Of a stretch of DNA of 64,000 bases, positions 43,887-55,241 are shown in pieces. Source of the DNA: Lineolata rhizophorae (lineage: Eukaryota; Ascomycota; Dothideomycetes; Lineolatales; Lineolataceae). The notes beneath the pieces are model-generated. The model worked only from the letters and a program-made list of their open reading frames with translations. It made no database searches and was not told the DNA's origin. Within the stretch, counting starts at the first letter, position 1; each line of letters begins with the position of its first letter. Position numbers and translations under genes: made by a program. The DNA lies in the NCBI GenBank assembly GCA_010093515.1, contig MU001678.1:968806-1032805 (forward strand), in the 5' to 3' direction.

Positions 43887-46549
43887 GCGGGCGGTGGCGG
43901 CTCGGGTGGCGGCTCGGGCTCAGGCAGCGGGTGCCGGCGACGACGACGAGGAGGTCGGGGTCGTGCGGGAGAAGGTGGGGGTGGAGGAGGAGCGCGTGAA
44001 GGCAAGAGGTGGACGACGGACGAGGAGGAGCGACGCTCTTGGGGGTGTGGTCGTCGTCCGACGGCGCTGGCTGCGGCATCGTCTAGTTCATGAGGCCGGG
44101 CATCGGCGTCGAGGATATGGCGGGCGAGCGGGTTCGGCTTCGTGCTTGGTCTCGCTTCGGCGAGAGCTCGCGGTGATGGTGGTGTAGATGGCGGCGGTCG
44201 CGGTGTAGCTGCACCTGCTCCTGCTGCTGCTGCTGCTGCTGCTGTCGGCGGAGCTGCTGCTGTGCGCGCATTGCGCGGCTTGCGAAGGGTCGAGGATGGC
44301 GAAGGCACGGCCTGGTGCCAGACGCAGACCGCGACGATGCGCAGAATTGGCGCGGAGGGAACGAATTGGAGGATTGCGGGCGCTCGAATGCGGTGCGGTC
44401 GCCGGGGCGCGCTTTGTGGAACTTTTCCTCGAGCGGAGAGCAAAGGTGCGGCGCGAGGAGAGCAGCTAGGTTCTACATGTGTACTAGCTGGGTAGCTAGC
44501 GGAGGGGTCCAGGACTATCGAGGGGCGCGTCGCACAATTTGGCCCGCCACGGGGAAATTATACAAGTACGAGCGGGCGCCAGCCGCCGTCATCCCGGGCG
44601 CCAGTCCAAGGAAAAAGGAAAATCGCGACGAGTGACAAAAAGTGGAGAGAACGAGAGAGCAATGGGCCTGCTTGCCGCCGAGAGAGGGCGGCCTCGGCGT
44701 CTACTTGAACCGCGATAGCCCTGCCGCCGGCCGCGGCATGGGCACGCACCTTGACACCACACCACACACCACCCACAACCACACGCACACCCGACGCACA
44801 CCGCCGCGCAGCGCACGTTCCCCCGCCGCCTCGTGCGCCTCCGCCGAAGCTTCTTCTACATGGGCCCTTTCCGGCGCGAAGCAGGGCATCGAAGCAAGCC
44901 CGAGGCGAATGGTCCCCATCCCCAGTTGCATGTACATAACATCCCCACTGCAGCCCTATAGCTCAGGCGTGCCAGCGTCCAAAACCGGAGACGGCGCCGA
45001 TAGCGACATGCGCGGGCGACATGGAGGCTCTCCTTCAGGCGCGCCCTCGGGGGGCGGAGCGTTCGAGAGAGAACGCGAGAGTGAGGTCGAGAAGAGGGAA
45101 GAGATCTGCGTGCTTTTTGGGGCCTTGCGCCGCCCCGGCCGCCGCCGCTGGCGCCACCGCTCGCTGCGAACGCCTGCGCCCCACGCATGACTACCCCTGT
45201 CACCACACCAAAACTGCCCTGCCGCGGCGGGACTTAAGGGCCCGAGACGCGGGAGAGGGAGAGGGGGAGAAGGACGAGCGGCGCCGGCTCGAGGCCGACG
45301 TGACTAGCGATCGAGAGAGGAGGATGATAGCGCGGCGCTCCCGCCCGCCGTCATCATCCTTTCTTCTGCCCACCTCCGGGCGCGCTCCGGGCCTCCGGGC
45401 CTCCGGGAGGGTCAACCACCGGGTAAAAAAGCAAGCAGAAGGTCGCGCAAGCATCTTCCTGGCGACATGCCCACCATCGCGAACGCCTCCATCGGCAACG
45501 GGAACCAGCGTCGGCAAGCGCAAGCGACTCTACTGTTCTCCCGCCCTTCTCAGCTCTCCCCTCCTTGCTTCTCCCTTCTCGCGGACCCGGACCTTCCCTC
45601 CTGGAATTGGAAAGGCTTCGACTGCGGAGCGAGTACTTATCGTGCCCGTCCCGTCTGATGGCCGTCCCGTCGGCACCGCTCCACACCATCTCCTTTTCCA
45701 ATTCACCCACGCGCTTGTGCCGTCCCGACTCTGCGACGCCGACATGTTACCTTGTCCAGCCGCGGGCCCGGAGCCTCGGCGTCCGCCGGGCCGCCATGGG
45801 AGCAAAAGACGGCCGAGCGGTCGCACATAGCCCGCGCCGTGCGGTTCGTTCGGGCAGAACGAGAATAATGTGGTCGTAGGTAGGGCCTTATAAGTTGGCC
45901 CCCGTGTAATACGGCTAAATGGCACCGGGCCGAAGAACGCTATAAAAGCCATCTCCTCATTGGGTTCCGCTTTCCACGTGCGGCCCTTGAACTGACGGGC
46001 CCTATCGAAAACCAGTTCGCAGACGGGCTAGAGCTCTTGTCGAGGTCTTGTACCGCAGAATGCCGCACCTAAGCTTTCCTGGTGCATATGAACGTCAGTT
46101 TGCAGTTCATATGGCGGACTTGCAGAATACGATACCATGGTAAGCGATCGGACTAGGTTGGCGCGGAATGGTTAATATATATAGCCGCGCCGTTGGACTT
46201 GACCCATTTCTCTTTTGTTGCTTTCCTCCGTTCGAGCGAGCTTCACTCTAGAATGTGGTCTGTGAGCGTTTTGGATGTCTGTCGGTTTTCAACTAGCGGT
46301 CCACGCCCGCCGCAAAGTTAAACCACTTTCTGCAATGTCATACATACGTGCTCCGCGTTGGGAGAGCTGTACGGAAACCCGGCCTCCGATCCCATGAAAA
46401 TCGGAATTGAACCAAGTAGATTGAGTCTGGAATTGCGCGGATAGAATGGGCCAGTTACCACTATTAAGAGCTCGATTTCTCTGTTTCGTTTGTTGTTTAG
46501 AGTCAACTGCCTTTTTCTGCCGCTCCAATTTCTTTCCGCGGTTTTCGCG
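43887..46549. other. GC-rich spacer between CNL1 and the CE2 esterase gene
   Basis: Contains a CTG/CAG repeat (about 44218-44245), CACA runs (44750-44800) and several long frames on both strands that I attribute to composition (44443-43703, 45021-45830). On the minus strand, a short frame with a Gln run (44271-44083) ends three bases before another ATG and could be an upstream frame of the CNL1 transcript. A TATA-like TAATATATATAG lies at 46172-46183, about 370 bp before the esterase start. Confidence 0.45.
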
Positions 46550-48449
46550 ATGAGGCTGTTCAACAACCTCGCGACCGTAGCTCTATCGAGCTTCGTCACG
46601 CTCGCTTCCGCGACAATTCTCCAGAATGGCCAAGTGCGCGATGTCCTTTTTCCCGACACGCAGATAGCAACCGTCACGGGCAACGATTCGGCGTGGACGA
46701 GCTACCCTCCCAGCGCATCGGGAATATCCTATAAGGGAAGGTGGGACAGCAAGTATATATCCTGTGCGTACAACTCCAGACACGTGATCCCGGGTGTAGA
46801 TAAGACATTCGTTGCTGATGGTGTGGTGGGGTCTGTTCCGTGGTGTAGGGTGGTCGTGAGTTCCAACTAGTCCTTACTCCCCCCGCTCCTCCTCACCTCC
46901 TCCATCGCCGCACACGCCCGCGCTTTGGCGTGGAGAAACGCCGCCTATGAGATGGCTCACCGACCGGCTTTTGATTGCGCAGCGCGCCGGGCCTCAAGTT
47001 CGGCTTTACCGGCGACAAGGTAAGTTCTGTAAGGGCAGCGGCACGCGCCGATCTGGGCTGGCCGAACTCTCCAACTGCAAGGAACACGAACCGCTCCGAA
47101 CCTATCAGTCCGGGCCGGTCCCGACTTCGCCCCCCCCCCCTGGCCATGCCGAGTTACGTACATCTACGTACCTCGCGCAGAACACGCGCAAACATGACCG
47201 CAGGGAGCCTTGCGCTGACATCTGACTTGGGCTTCGCGCCTCCCGCACCCTGTAGGTCGCGCTGAGTTTTGGCGAGCACACGTCGCCGGGCGTGCTGGTC
47301 GGCTACCGCCTCGATGGACAGGACTGGGAGTTCACCAACGTGACGGCTGGGGCGACGCACCAGTTCGTGTCGGCGTCGACGCCGGGCTTCGACATGGCCG
47401 ATGACGCGGGCGCGCCCGATACGCTGCGCACCTTCGAGCTGTACGTTTCCAACTGGGCGTTCGGGGTGCAGGTGGTGGGCGTGCACGTCGCGGCGGGAGG
47501 CCAACTGGTCGGGCTGCCCAACTTCGCCCGCAAAGTCGAGGTCATCGGCGACTCCATCGCCTCCGGCATGTACGACACGTACGAGAGCATGGCCGGCTGG
47601 GCCTGGGATCTCGGCGCCGGCCTCGGCAACGTCGAGTTCGGCGTCACTGCCTACCCGGGCATCTGCCTCGTCGACCAGGACTGCTGGGGCAACCCGCGCG
47701 GGCAGGCCTTCCAGTGGTTCCGCGCCTCGGACACGTCGCCGAGAGCCCGCCAGATGTACGGGGAGCTGTCGGAGCAGGCGGAGATGTGGGATTTCGAGAG
47801 TAAGCAGCCGGCCGATTTGGTCATTGTGCATTTGGGGACCAATGATAATAACACGGCGAATAATGTCCCGCCGGGGCTGTACTACGATACGTACGTCGAG
47901 TTTGTGGGCAAGGTGCACGAGGTCTGGCCGCAGGCGCAGATCATCCTCGTGGGCCTGTGGAACGGCTTCTCCCGCGTGGGCAGCACCTGGAGGGAGGTGG
48001 GCGCGTTTGTCGAGGACATCTATCGGGTCTATGAGTACTACAGTGAAGAGGGCTACGTGCACTATTTCAACACCACGGGCATTTTGCAGCACAATGACAT
48101 CGTAAGTTCACCGGGAGCATGTTCAAAGGACTGGGTGGGGGCTCTTTTTGCTGATTGCGGCATGGTCACAGGCTCCGCAGTATCACCCTACGGACGTGGG
48201 TCAGATAAAGGTGGCGAGTCATCTCATGCAGTATGTCAAGAATACGTTTGGTTGGGATTTTGGGGCTACGGGACCGGAAGTTCAGCACGGTACGTCGTCC
48301 GGGTCTGGGCGCCATCGAGTTCTTAGTATAGTTGGCTGACTTTGACTTCCTTTCTTCGTCTTAGAAACCCTGTATTGGAATGATCGTAAGTATAATTGCT
48401 TCCTTCGGATGAAGAACAAACTGACCATGGTACAGAGGAAGCCTATTAG
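46550..48449 (+). CDS. secreted CE2-like esterase (SGNH/GDSL hydrolase)
   Basis: Seven exons: 46550-46763, 46849-46855, 46983-47019, 47256-48101, 48172-48289, 48365-48385 and 48436-48449, giving 418 residues. A signal peptide (MRLFNNLATVALSSFVTLAS) is followed by an N-terminal beta domain (YKGRWDSKYISWWSAPGLKF rebuilt over three exons, then LVGYRLDGQDWEFTNV). The SGNH domain has the nucleophile in VEVIGDSIASG (Ser186), HLGTNDNN with Asn282, and the His-containing HPTDVGQIKVASH (His373, with Asp376). A jelly-roll plus SGNH arrangement is that of CE2 deacetylases, which remove acetyl groups from xylan or mannan; the substrate here is inferred. Exon 2 is only 7 bases. It is required to bring exon 3 into frame and restores the Trp-Trp-Ser. 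The start is the first ATG, directly before the signal peptide. Confidence 0.8.
46849..46855 (+). other. predicted 7-base micro-exon of the CE2 gene
   Basis: GGTGGTC is bounded by TAG before and GTGAGT after. Exon 1 ends in phase 1 and exon 3 begins with one base that completes a codon, so the two cannot be joined directly in frame. With the 7 bases inserted the junction reads Trp-Trp-Ser-Ala-Pro-Gly. An alternative donor (GTATAT at 46753) would skip six residues and also stay in frame. Confidence 0.6.
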
Positions 48450-48694
48450 CCGGTTGTATGCTGTGTCCCAGGGTATATTAAGATATCTTGTTTCCCTAGA
48501 GCACATATCTAATGCGAAGTCAAAAATGGGGGTTTAACCCATCAACGAGCCCAGTTTTATTGGCCGCGTCACTCTTTCCGGAAATTCAATAACACGCAGA
48601 ACCTCGCAGGATGCTGATGAGACCAAGTACACCACTTTGATACAGAACAGGATCATTAGGGACATTTCAACTTTTTGTTTCTCTTTTGAACCCG

Positions 48695-50751
48695 TCAAAG
48701 CTCCCGAGGGATGCAACCCATAGACTTCATAGGATTGTGGACCAGATGCCCTCTCCTCTTCCTCAGAAACGTCGCATACAATCCTCCCGCAAGATACACC
48801 GCTACAGCACTCATCAAGACAGGCCAACGAAACTGATCTGGCCGAGCCCAGGCAATGGTTGAAGCATACGAGCACAGCTCGAACAAATTCTGCAGCGCCG
48901 CCTCCACGGCAGAAAAAGCGCCACGATGCGGAGCTTCGACTTCCTATTGTCAAATGAGCATTATGGTCAAGGGAAAATCCGGTGCGTAAGCTCCAGAACC
49001 TTCTGGGTAGGAAAGAGAAGACGAGCAACAAGGGAGCAGTACCTCTTGGATAATGACTTGCATGCATAAGTCAAACCCCCACAACCCAAGCCTACTCATC
49101 CCGACACCAGCCACCAGTCCCCCGGTCGCAACGACGAGCCTCTCCTTCCTTCCCGCCTCATCGCTACCACCCGTCCCCTCGCTACCCCCTCCCCACCCCC
49201 AAAACATCCCCACCCCCACCCCCACCCACGCCATTAGCCATGCCGCGCACCAGATGCCGGCACGCAGCGGGCCAACGCGCGCCATGAGCCGCGGCGCGAC
49301 CCAAGTGGCGCTAAGCTCGGCGACGGCGGCGGCGGCGCGCGCGCCGCCCACGACGGCGGCCGTCCAGCCCGGCACGCTGAGCAGGAATGCCGTCATGTGC
49401 GCGGAGAAGGAGAGAACGGTTAGGTAGAGGAGGGAGAGGCAGAGGGAGGGCAGGAGCGTGCGGTGGGTGAAGTAGAAGCGGAGGGGGAGGGCGTGGCGGA
49501 GAGATAGGGAGAGGGCGCGAAGACGGCGGAGCAGGGTTGGGGTAGTGGGAGATGTGGTTGGAAGGTGGGCTTGGGCAGGAGGGACGGTGGGATGGCGGTG
49601 GAGGGAGGGAACGAGGGTGTAGACCTGGGAGGGAAAGGGTATTAGCGGGAGTTCGAAAGGTTTGGTAACGGAATCGTTGAGTGGGCGTACGCGTGCGATG
49701 CAGAAGTATTCGATGAATACGGATACGAGACTCATCCCGAGCGTGACGAGGGCAGCGATCTTTGTTGATGCGGCGTCGATGAAGGAGATCACCAATGGAC
49801 CAATCAACTTGCAGAACAGGTCGATGCGGCGCATCCGGGCGTTTATCACTGCGCGTTGAATTAGCTTTAAGCTGCGATGAGCGATGAAATTCTCATACCA
49901 CGCAGAGCGTCTTCCCTGCCGTCAGTGATTACGACCACCTATACAATTACGTCAGTGCACTAGAATCTCAACTAGGCATTTCAGGGCTTTCTTTACCCAG
50001 TCGCGCTCTACAGCCACCGTGTTCAAGACGAATGCTAATTTCTCCGAGCAGGCAAGTATGATTACAAGGCTTAGGAAAGCTGTTTTCACTCTAGTGGTAA
50101 GACGCAGCGTTTCCATAAAGTAGAGGATAATGCACGAAACCACAACTGAAAAACGCTGGCCAACTAATTGCTTAACTATTAGTATAATCTCTTTATCTAA
50201 AACAAGGAATTATAGAAGCTAGACTCACCAATCGATACCCGCACAGCACTCAGCCTATTACTTCGATCAATATAGCGCCCGATCGGAGGTGAAAAAGCAA
50301 TAGCCGCGGCGCTCCGCACGAGTGCGTAGATTGACATCGGTCGAAGAGTGTCGGGGTAGATAGACGCAAGGAAAAGGACCGCTCCAAATTCGAAGAGTCG
50401 AGCATTCCATGTAGACAGAAAGTGAGAGATGTAAAGCGCTAGGGTCACCGTGCTTCGAACGGAAGGTGCAGGAGCTTCACTTCGCTCTACATCAGCAGGA
50501 GTGTTTGACTCATTGCCGTCTTGACCTCTAACATTTGTGAGGGATCTTCTGGGCGCTTCCGAGTTGCTCAGTTGGTTTGTAGGTGACGGTGGTTCAATTT
50601 GCGACAGTTGGATGTCTTGTTGAAGCCGCTTTGATGTGCTTTCAACCGTTGATGTAGGTCGCTCTGAAGTTATGTTTCCAATATGCCTTCCTTCTTGGGC
50701 TTCTGCTAACCGCAGGCTCGAATCTGAGTTGTCATCAAGCTTAGGATCCAT
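48695..50751 (-). CDS. ferroportin-type iron exporter (SLC40 family)
   Basis: Six exons: 50751-50229, 50145-49997, 49938-49899, 49848-49691, 49624-49043 and 48943-48695, giving 566 residues, the size of animal ferroportins. A polar N-terminus of about 100 residues precedes the first helices (VTLALYISHFLSTWNARLFE, FGAVLFLASIYP), which match the family's LYLSHFLSTWGDRMW block. Further on come VAVERDWVVVI, INARMRRIDLFCKLIGPL and FIDAASTKIAA, and at the end QEEVEAPHRGAFSAVE with a final helix pair. All junctions close in frame. The GTACGC intron (49690-49625) is a multiple of three, so retention would also be readable. Ferroportins export Fe2+ from the cytosol; in fungi a vacuolar or plasma-membrane site is possible. 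The long polar N-terminus is unusual compared with the animal proteins. Confidence 0.85.
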
Positions 50752-52120
50752 CGTTTATTGGCCCATTGATCTTGCAAGACGTCTCAAGCAAGCTTATTGC
50801 ATAATAGCCAGTTATGATAGAGTTCGTTCCCTAAACGCCACTCGCCAGAAACAACAATTGTGGCCCACAGAATTTCAGTATCTCACCGACTTTTTGGGTT
50901 GGTAGGGTCCAAACGGTCATTCCACTTGCTAAAAGCTCGCTTCGCTACTTGTTCCAATTCTCCGGCGCAAGGAAACTCCGAGTCACATGCGACAATTCAT
51001 TGTCTTCGAGTTTTTGTCAGATTGTAGTTAGCGTGCCTAGAGTTGCTTACGTTATTGTGTTGGTTCAGGTGTTGATATATACGTAGTTTTCGCTCCTCAC
51101 CGCTCCTTCTAATAACAACACACTTCAACTTCACTAGTTTGCAGTTCGATTTTTTTGAGCTAGAGACCTTGACCGCGTGTTCTCCTATTGTTTTAAAAAG
51201 ATTTCTTATGTCTGCTCAGCTTTATCACTCATCTACCGCTCGCTAGAACAATATCAACATTGTTCAGCACACGCCAATTTTCTTCTCTAGTCAAGATTTA
51301 GATCCCGGTGAAGCTATCGCATAGTGAAAATTTGTGCGTACATTAGTGATCGAAAGAATCTAGAGCTTGCAACCCGTCAGACATTCTTTCTCCTACCAAG
51401 AAGCCCAAAGCAAGACTTCAGAAGTTGCTCCAGCATGTAGAGGACGTATCATCACACCCCGCATCTGGGACACCAGGCTAGACGACTTATGACAATTTTC
51501 ATGCCGATCACCATGTTCTGGACAATCTGTTTAACCAGCATATCTGCAACAGTTATAGTGACACAGTCATTGTGCGAGCGCAAGCGAAAGACTGAAACAA
51601 ATGGTTTTCCCTGTTTGGGGTAGCCCTTGATATTATCTATTAATTCACATCCAATGAGAGCTTCGCAATTAATATGATCCCTGTCGAAATCGAATGCCGG
51701 CGCAGTGTCGACCACATATTAGGCGATACCCCCAAGGATTTCTCGTGGCCTTACTCGCCGCAGAGTATGTCCTCCCCGCATACATCACATTTTAAGATTA
51801 ACGTTAGATCGTTGTGGGGCGCGCCAAAGCCTGGGAACCTGGGGAAGATCCAATATGGACCGAATTGGGGATCTTGGGTAGCAACTCTCGTTTCTCCGCA
51901 GCCTTTTCATCTGTTGACCAGACACAAGGATCGCGCTATCGGTAGCATTGAGCTTAACGTTGCATACCCTCCATGAGGAGTCCTGTAGGCCAAGAACACG
52001 GCACTTAACAGCAGCGGATGCAACCAGCGTCGTGCCAACATATATATTTGGGCTGGCGTCTGGGCGCACATGCCGTATCTCAGTAAATGCCCGTGGTTCG
52101 GTTCTACTAGGGCACTCAAA
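50752..52120. other. spacer between the ferroportin and tyrosinase genes
   Basis: About 1.4 kb, AT-rich from 50900 to 51450. Minus-strand frames at 51452-51715 (MVDTAPAFDFDRDHINCEAL...) and 51785-52069 have some protein character, but no motif I know and no clear splice connection. They might be a small unrecognised gene. Confidence 0.4.
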
Positions 52121-53521
52121 ATGGTCTCCAGGTCTGTCCTTGAAGGCCTGTTTGCATCCCTATTGGGATTGTCTTTGTTGACAGCTCCATCCTTTGCCGG
52201 TCCTATCTCGAAGCGCGCCAAGATTAATGACCTCGCCGATACTGCTTTGGAAAATGTTCACAAGATCTTGAGTGGCAATTTGACAGATGGGAGCACTCAC
52301 ACAACATGCACCAGCGAGAATGTTGCGGTGCGCAAAGAATTGTAAGTTGTACTCTAGATTAGTAAGGGATGGCTTCTGACTATACCTACACTACAGTGGC
52401 GACATGAGCGAGGAAGAGAGGGCGGACTACGTTAGATCCGTGAACTGCCTCCTCAACACGCCATCAAGACTAGACCCGGAAATGTACCCCGGTGCCGTCA
52501 ATCGGTATGATGACTTCGTCGTGCTCCACATGAACATGACGCCGACCGTGCACATGACGGTATGATCCTCCTCACATTTGTACTCCAATGATACTAAAGG
52601 TTAGCCAGGCAAACTTTGTGCATTGGCACCGGGCATACGTCTGGGCTTATGAGAGCGCTCTTCGTGACGAATGTGGGTACCAAGGATACCAACCAGTGAG
52701 TATCAGGTGATACAAACCCATGTTTTCCAACTGGTTCTAAGAAAAGCAGTACTGGGACTGGTCCAAATACCCTGACCCTCTGGAGTCGGTCATGTTTAGC
52801 GGAAGCGATACCAGCATGAGCGGCAATGGAGAGTACATCGAGCATGAAGGGCATCGTCTTGGAATGAGCAGTGACCCAGTCCCTCCCGGCAAAGGCGGTG
52901 GATGTGTCCAGTCGGGCCCATTTGCAAAGTATGACAGGCCCTAGTTTGCGTAAAACGTCAAAAACTAACAAATATCACAGTATGACAGTGAACCTAGGGC
53001 CAGTTATGGTCTCGCTAGACATAGAGGTCCCGGCGAATCCACAGTCGGATGGCTATGGACTGAATCCCCGCTGCATACGCCGCGACATCGGGGACTTCTT
53101 CACTTCGCAGTACCTGCTACCCGACCAGCTCGCGACTCATATCGAGTCGACCGATAATGTCTTAACGTTCCAAACGACGCTGCAAACCGACACGGCCGAA
53201 GCGTACTCGTTCCACACGGGCGGCCACTATACCATCTGGGGGGACCCAGGCGGTGACTTCCTCGTCTCTCCCGGCGATCCGATGTTCTGGTTGCACCATG
53301 GCCAGGTTGATCGCCACTGGTGGATCTGGCAGAATCAGGATCCTGAGGCCAGGGTACAGCAGTACGAAGGCCCAACGGTCATGATGGACCCATCGAGTCC
53401 GGAGGGTAAGTTGACGGACGTGCAGGAGCTAGCTCATACAGCACCGCAGGGCTTGGGCGTGTTGACAAGTGGAGACTTGGTGAGCACGACGGCGGGACCG
53501 TTGTGCTATGTTTATGTTTGA
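52121..53521 (+). CDS. secreted tyrosinase (type 3 copper protein)
   Basis: Five exons: 52121-52341, 52397-52559, 52609-52695, 52750-52928 and 52981-53521, giving 396 residues. A signal peptide (MVSRSVLEGLFASLLGLSLL) is followed by the CuA site (LHMNMTPTVHMT and FVHWHRAYVWAYE; His118, His126, His135) and the CuB site (FHTGGHYTIWGDPGGD with His295/His299, and MFWLHHGQVDRHWW with His322/His323). Conserved CGYQGYQPYWDW lies between and is rebuilt across intron 3. The family oxidises phenols to quinones. The short form without a long C-terminal propeptide is the secreted fungal type often found in pigment or orsellinic-type gene sets, but no polyketide synthase is nearby. An upstream in-frame ATG at 52070 would add 17 residues in front of the signal peptide, so I chose 52121. 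Confidence 0.88.
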
Positions 53522-54474
53522 TGAGCTGGACCCGCTGGTTGCGGTTATCGGGATAAGGTCGGTGCACATACCAAGAGAATTTGTTTTGAAGTTTTCCTCC
53601 GATGTGTTAGTATCAACAGGTTGCCCATACAGTTTCCCAAGTGATGGCCACTGACCTTCCACCTACTTCAATGACATTTAATATCACTCCAATGGTCGAG
53701 CTTCCGGAAGGATTAAGACGTAGATGTTTGCGTCTTGACTATAATTACAACGATTTATACGTACATGACACATTCAGTCAATACTAATCGGTCGGCGTCG
53801 GTGAGACTTCTTGCTTACCGCCAAGGTGTTTGGTACTGAACCTTTCAAGTGCCTGTTGCATAGGTGGCGTGACTACCTTGACAAAGACCAGTTAAACTAT
53901 ACATGGCCCTAGTCATTCACCCTTTTCAGTGACGGTGATCGAACTAAGTCAAGAAGTGGATAAAGATTAGTCTCGGAAGTTTGAAACATGTGGTATGAGG
54001 GCTAAAGTAAAGTAAAACCGACCTTCCCGACGGGATACCCAAGCCACGGAGGCAAATTAGAGTCGGTCTAGAGTTATTCTTTTGTTCTCTCACGAAAATC
54101 AGATTAGCTCAACCAGAAACTCAAAGCCGAGGATACCAAACAGATAGGCAGAATTCGATCATAAATTCATAACGGAGTGGGTATTCTATGATCGCTTACG
54201 AGGAATCGAGGGCGACGCCCTCTAATTGTCCAAGGAGGGCTGAGAACGCTACGGACTCCCATCAACCGGGCAGTGGAGACTTCCGGGTCCTAAGTCGGTA
54301 TGAGCAAGCATTGCCGCACTGGCGAATTCTATCGTGGAGCTACGGCGGAGCGGACTGTTTAGTACTCTGGTTTACGGTCCTACTGTGGAACTCCGTTGGT
54401 ACCATTGACTCCATTAACCTCGGGTGTCCTTTAAGGCTATTAGCGACTAGCTTACATATCCATGGAATGGGCAC
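53522..54474. other. intergenic, nothing recognised
   Basis: Mixed composition and no motif-bearing frame. The 100-codon frame at 54188 looks random. Confidence 0.45.
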
Positions 54475-55241
54475 TTACAGGTTGCAATAAATCTTACGGC
54501 AAACCTGAGTAGAAGCATAGAATGGCGCCGTTATCTCGCTCTCTTCAGTCTCCTTCTTGCATGTCGCACAGGCCGGAGTAGATATGATATCACGCTTGAA
54601 CGGCGCGGGGGGCTTTGACCAGACGTGCGAGACAGCATCGGGCGCCATCTCGATCTGGATCCCGCGGAAACCCTTGCTCTTCGCCTCGCGCATGAGAAGC
54701 TGCGGTAGTTTGCCCATGAGACCCTGGCCACTGTAGTCTACGCGGGCGTGGCGCTGCGGAAGATGACCTCTCTGTCGTTTAGCCTTCCATGTCTCCAGAT
54801 CGCGCGTGTCGCACTCTAGCAGCACGTTGTAAAAGGCCATGAACTGCGGTAGCTAGTCGAAGACGGGCTGCGTCTGCGCCATGTCGAGCTCGTCGAACTA
54901 GTCCTACGACATGGCCACCGAGACGAGCGGTGGTCCGTCTGCGAGAGGACGTTCTCGCCGTCGGCGTTCAGGTCGTCGAAGCCGGAGAGAAGAGCACCGC
55001 CGGTGGCGGCTGAGTCAGGTTGCTTGTAGTGGAACTCCTTGTTGACGACGCCATAGCAGAGGCCGGACTTGAAGCCGTGCGTAGGGTGGTGCCTCAAGCC
55101 TTGGTAACTTGAGTAGAAGGGCTTGGTCTGGTCCTTCGTGTAGATATTGGCCCAGATGAGTGCATGAACAGGTTGGTGTGACAGATGACTGCCGTTGTTA
55201 CTTCAAGGTCGTCTATCGTAAGCTGCTGGATTTTGTATCGC
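54475..55241 (-). pseudogene. GNAT-family N-acetyltransferase gene, broken
   Basis: Pieces of one fungal GNAT protein lie in order on the minus strand but in different frames. YKIQQLTIDDLEVTTAVI is near 55190-55241. LIWANIYTKDQTKPFYSSYQ then RHHPTHGFKSGLCYGVV are near 55040-55175. The remainder runs to 54475: MAFYNVLLECDTRDLETW, DYSGQGLMGKLPQLLMREA and KGFRGIQIEMAPDAVSHVW. The acetyl-CoA-binding loop (SGQGLMGKLP) and the Ile-Glu strand are intact. There are two frame changes (about 55165 and 54935) and three in-frame stops between about 54850 and 54910, and no ATG precedes the first piece. No intron accounts for the breaks. It was a small-molecule acetyltransferase; the substrate is unknown. 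Confidence 0.65.

Noticed and set aside
45021-45830. 269-codon plus-strand frame
   Set aside because: Low-complexity Arg/Ser/Pro translation, overlapping equally long frames on the other strand, with no motif and no splice logic.
54188-54490. 100-codon plus-strand frame opposite the end of the GNAT relic
   Set aside because: No family character; it partly overlaps the better-supported GNAT pseudogene on the other strand.
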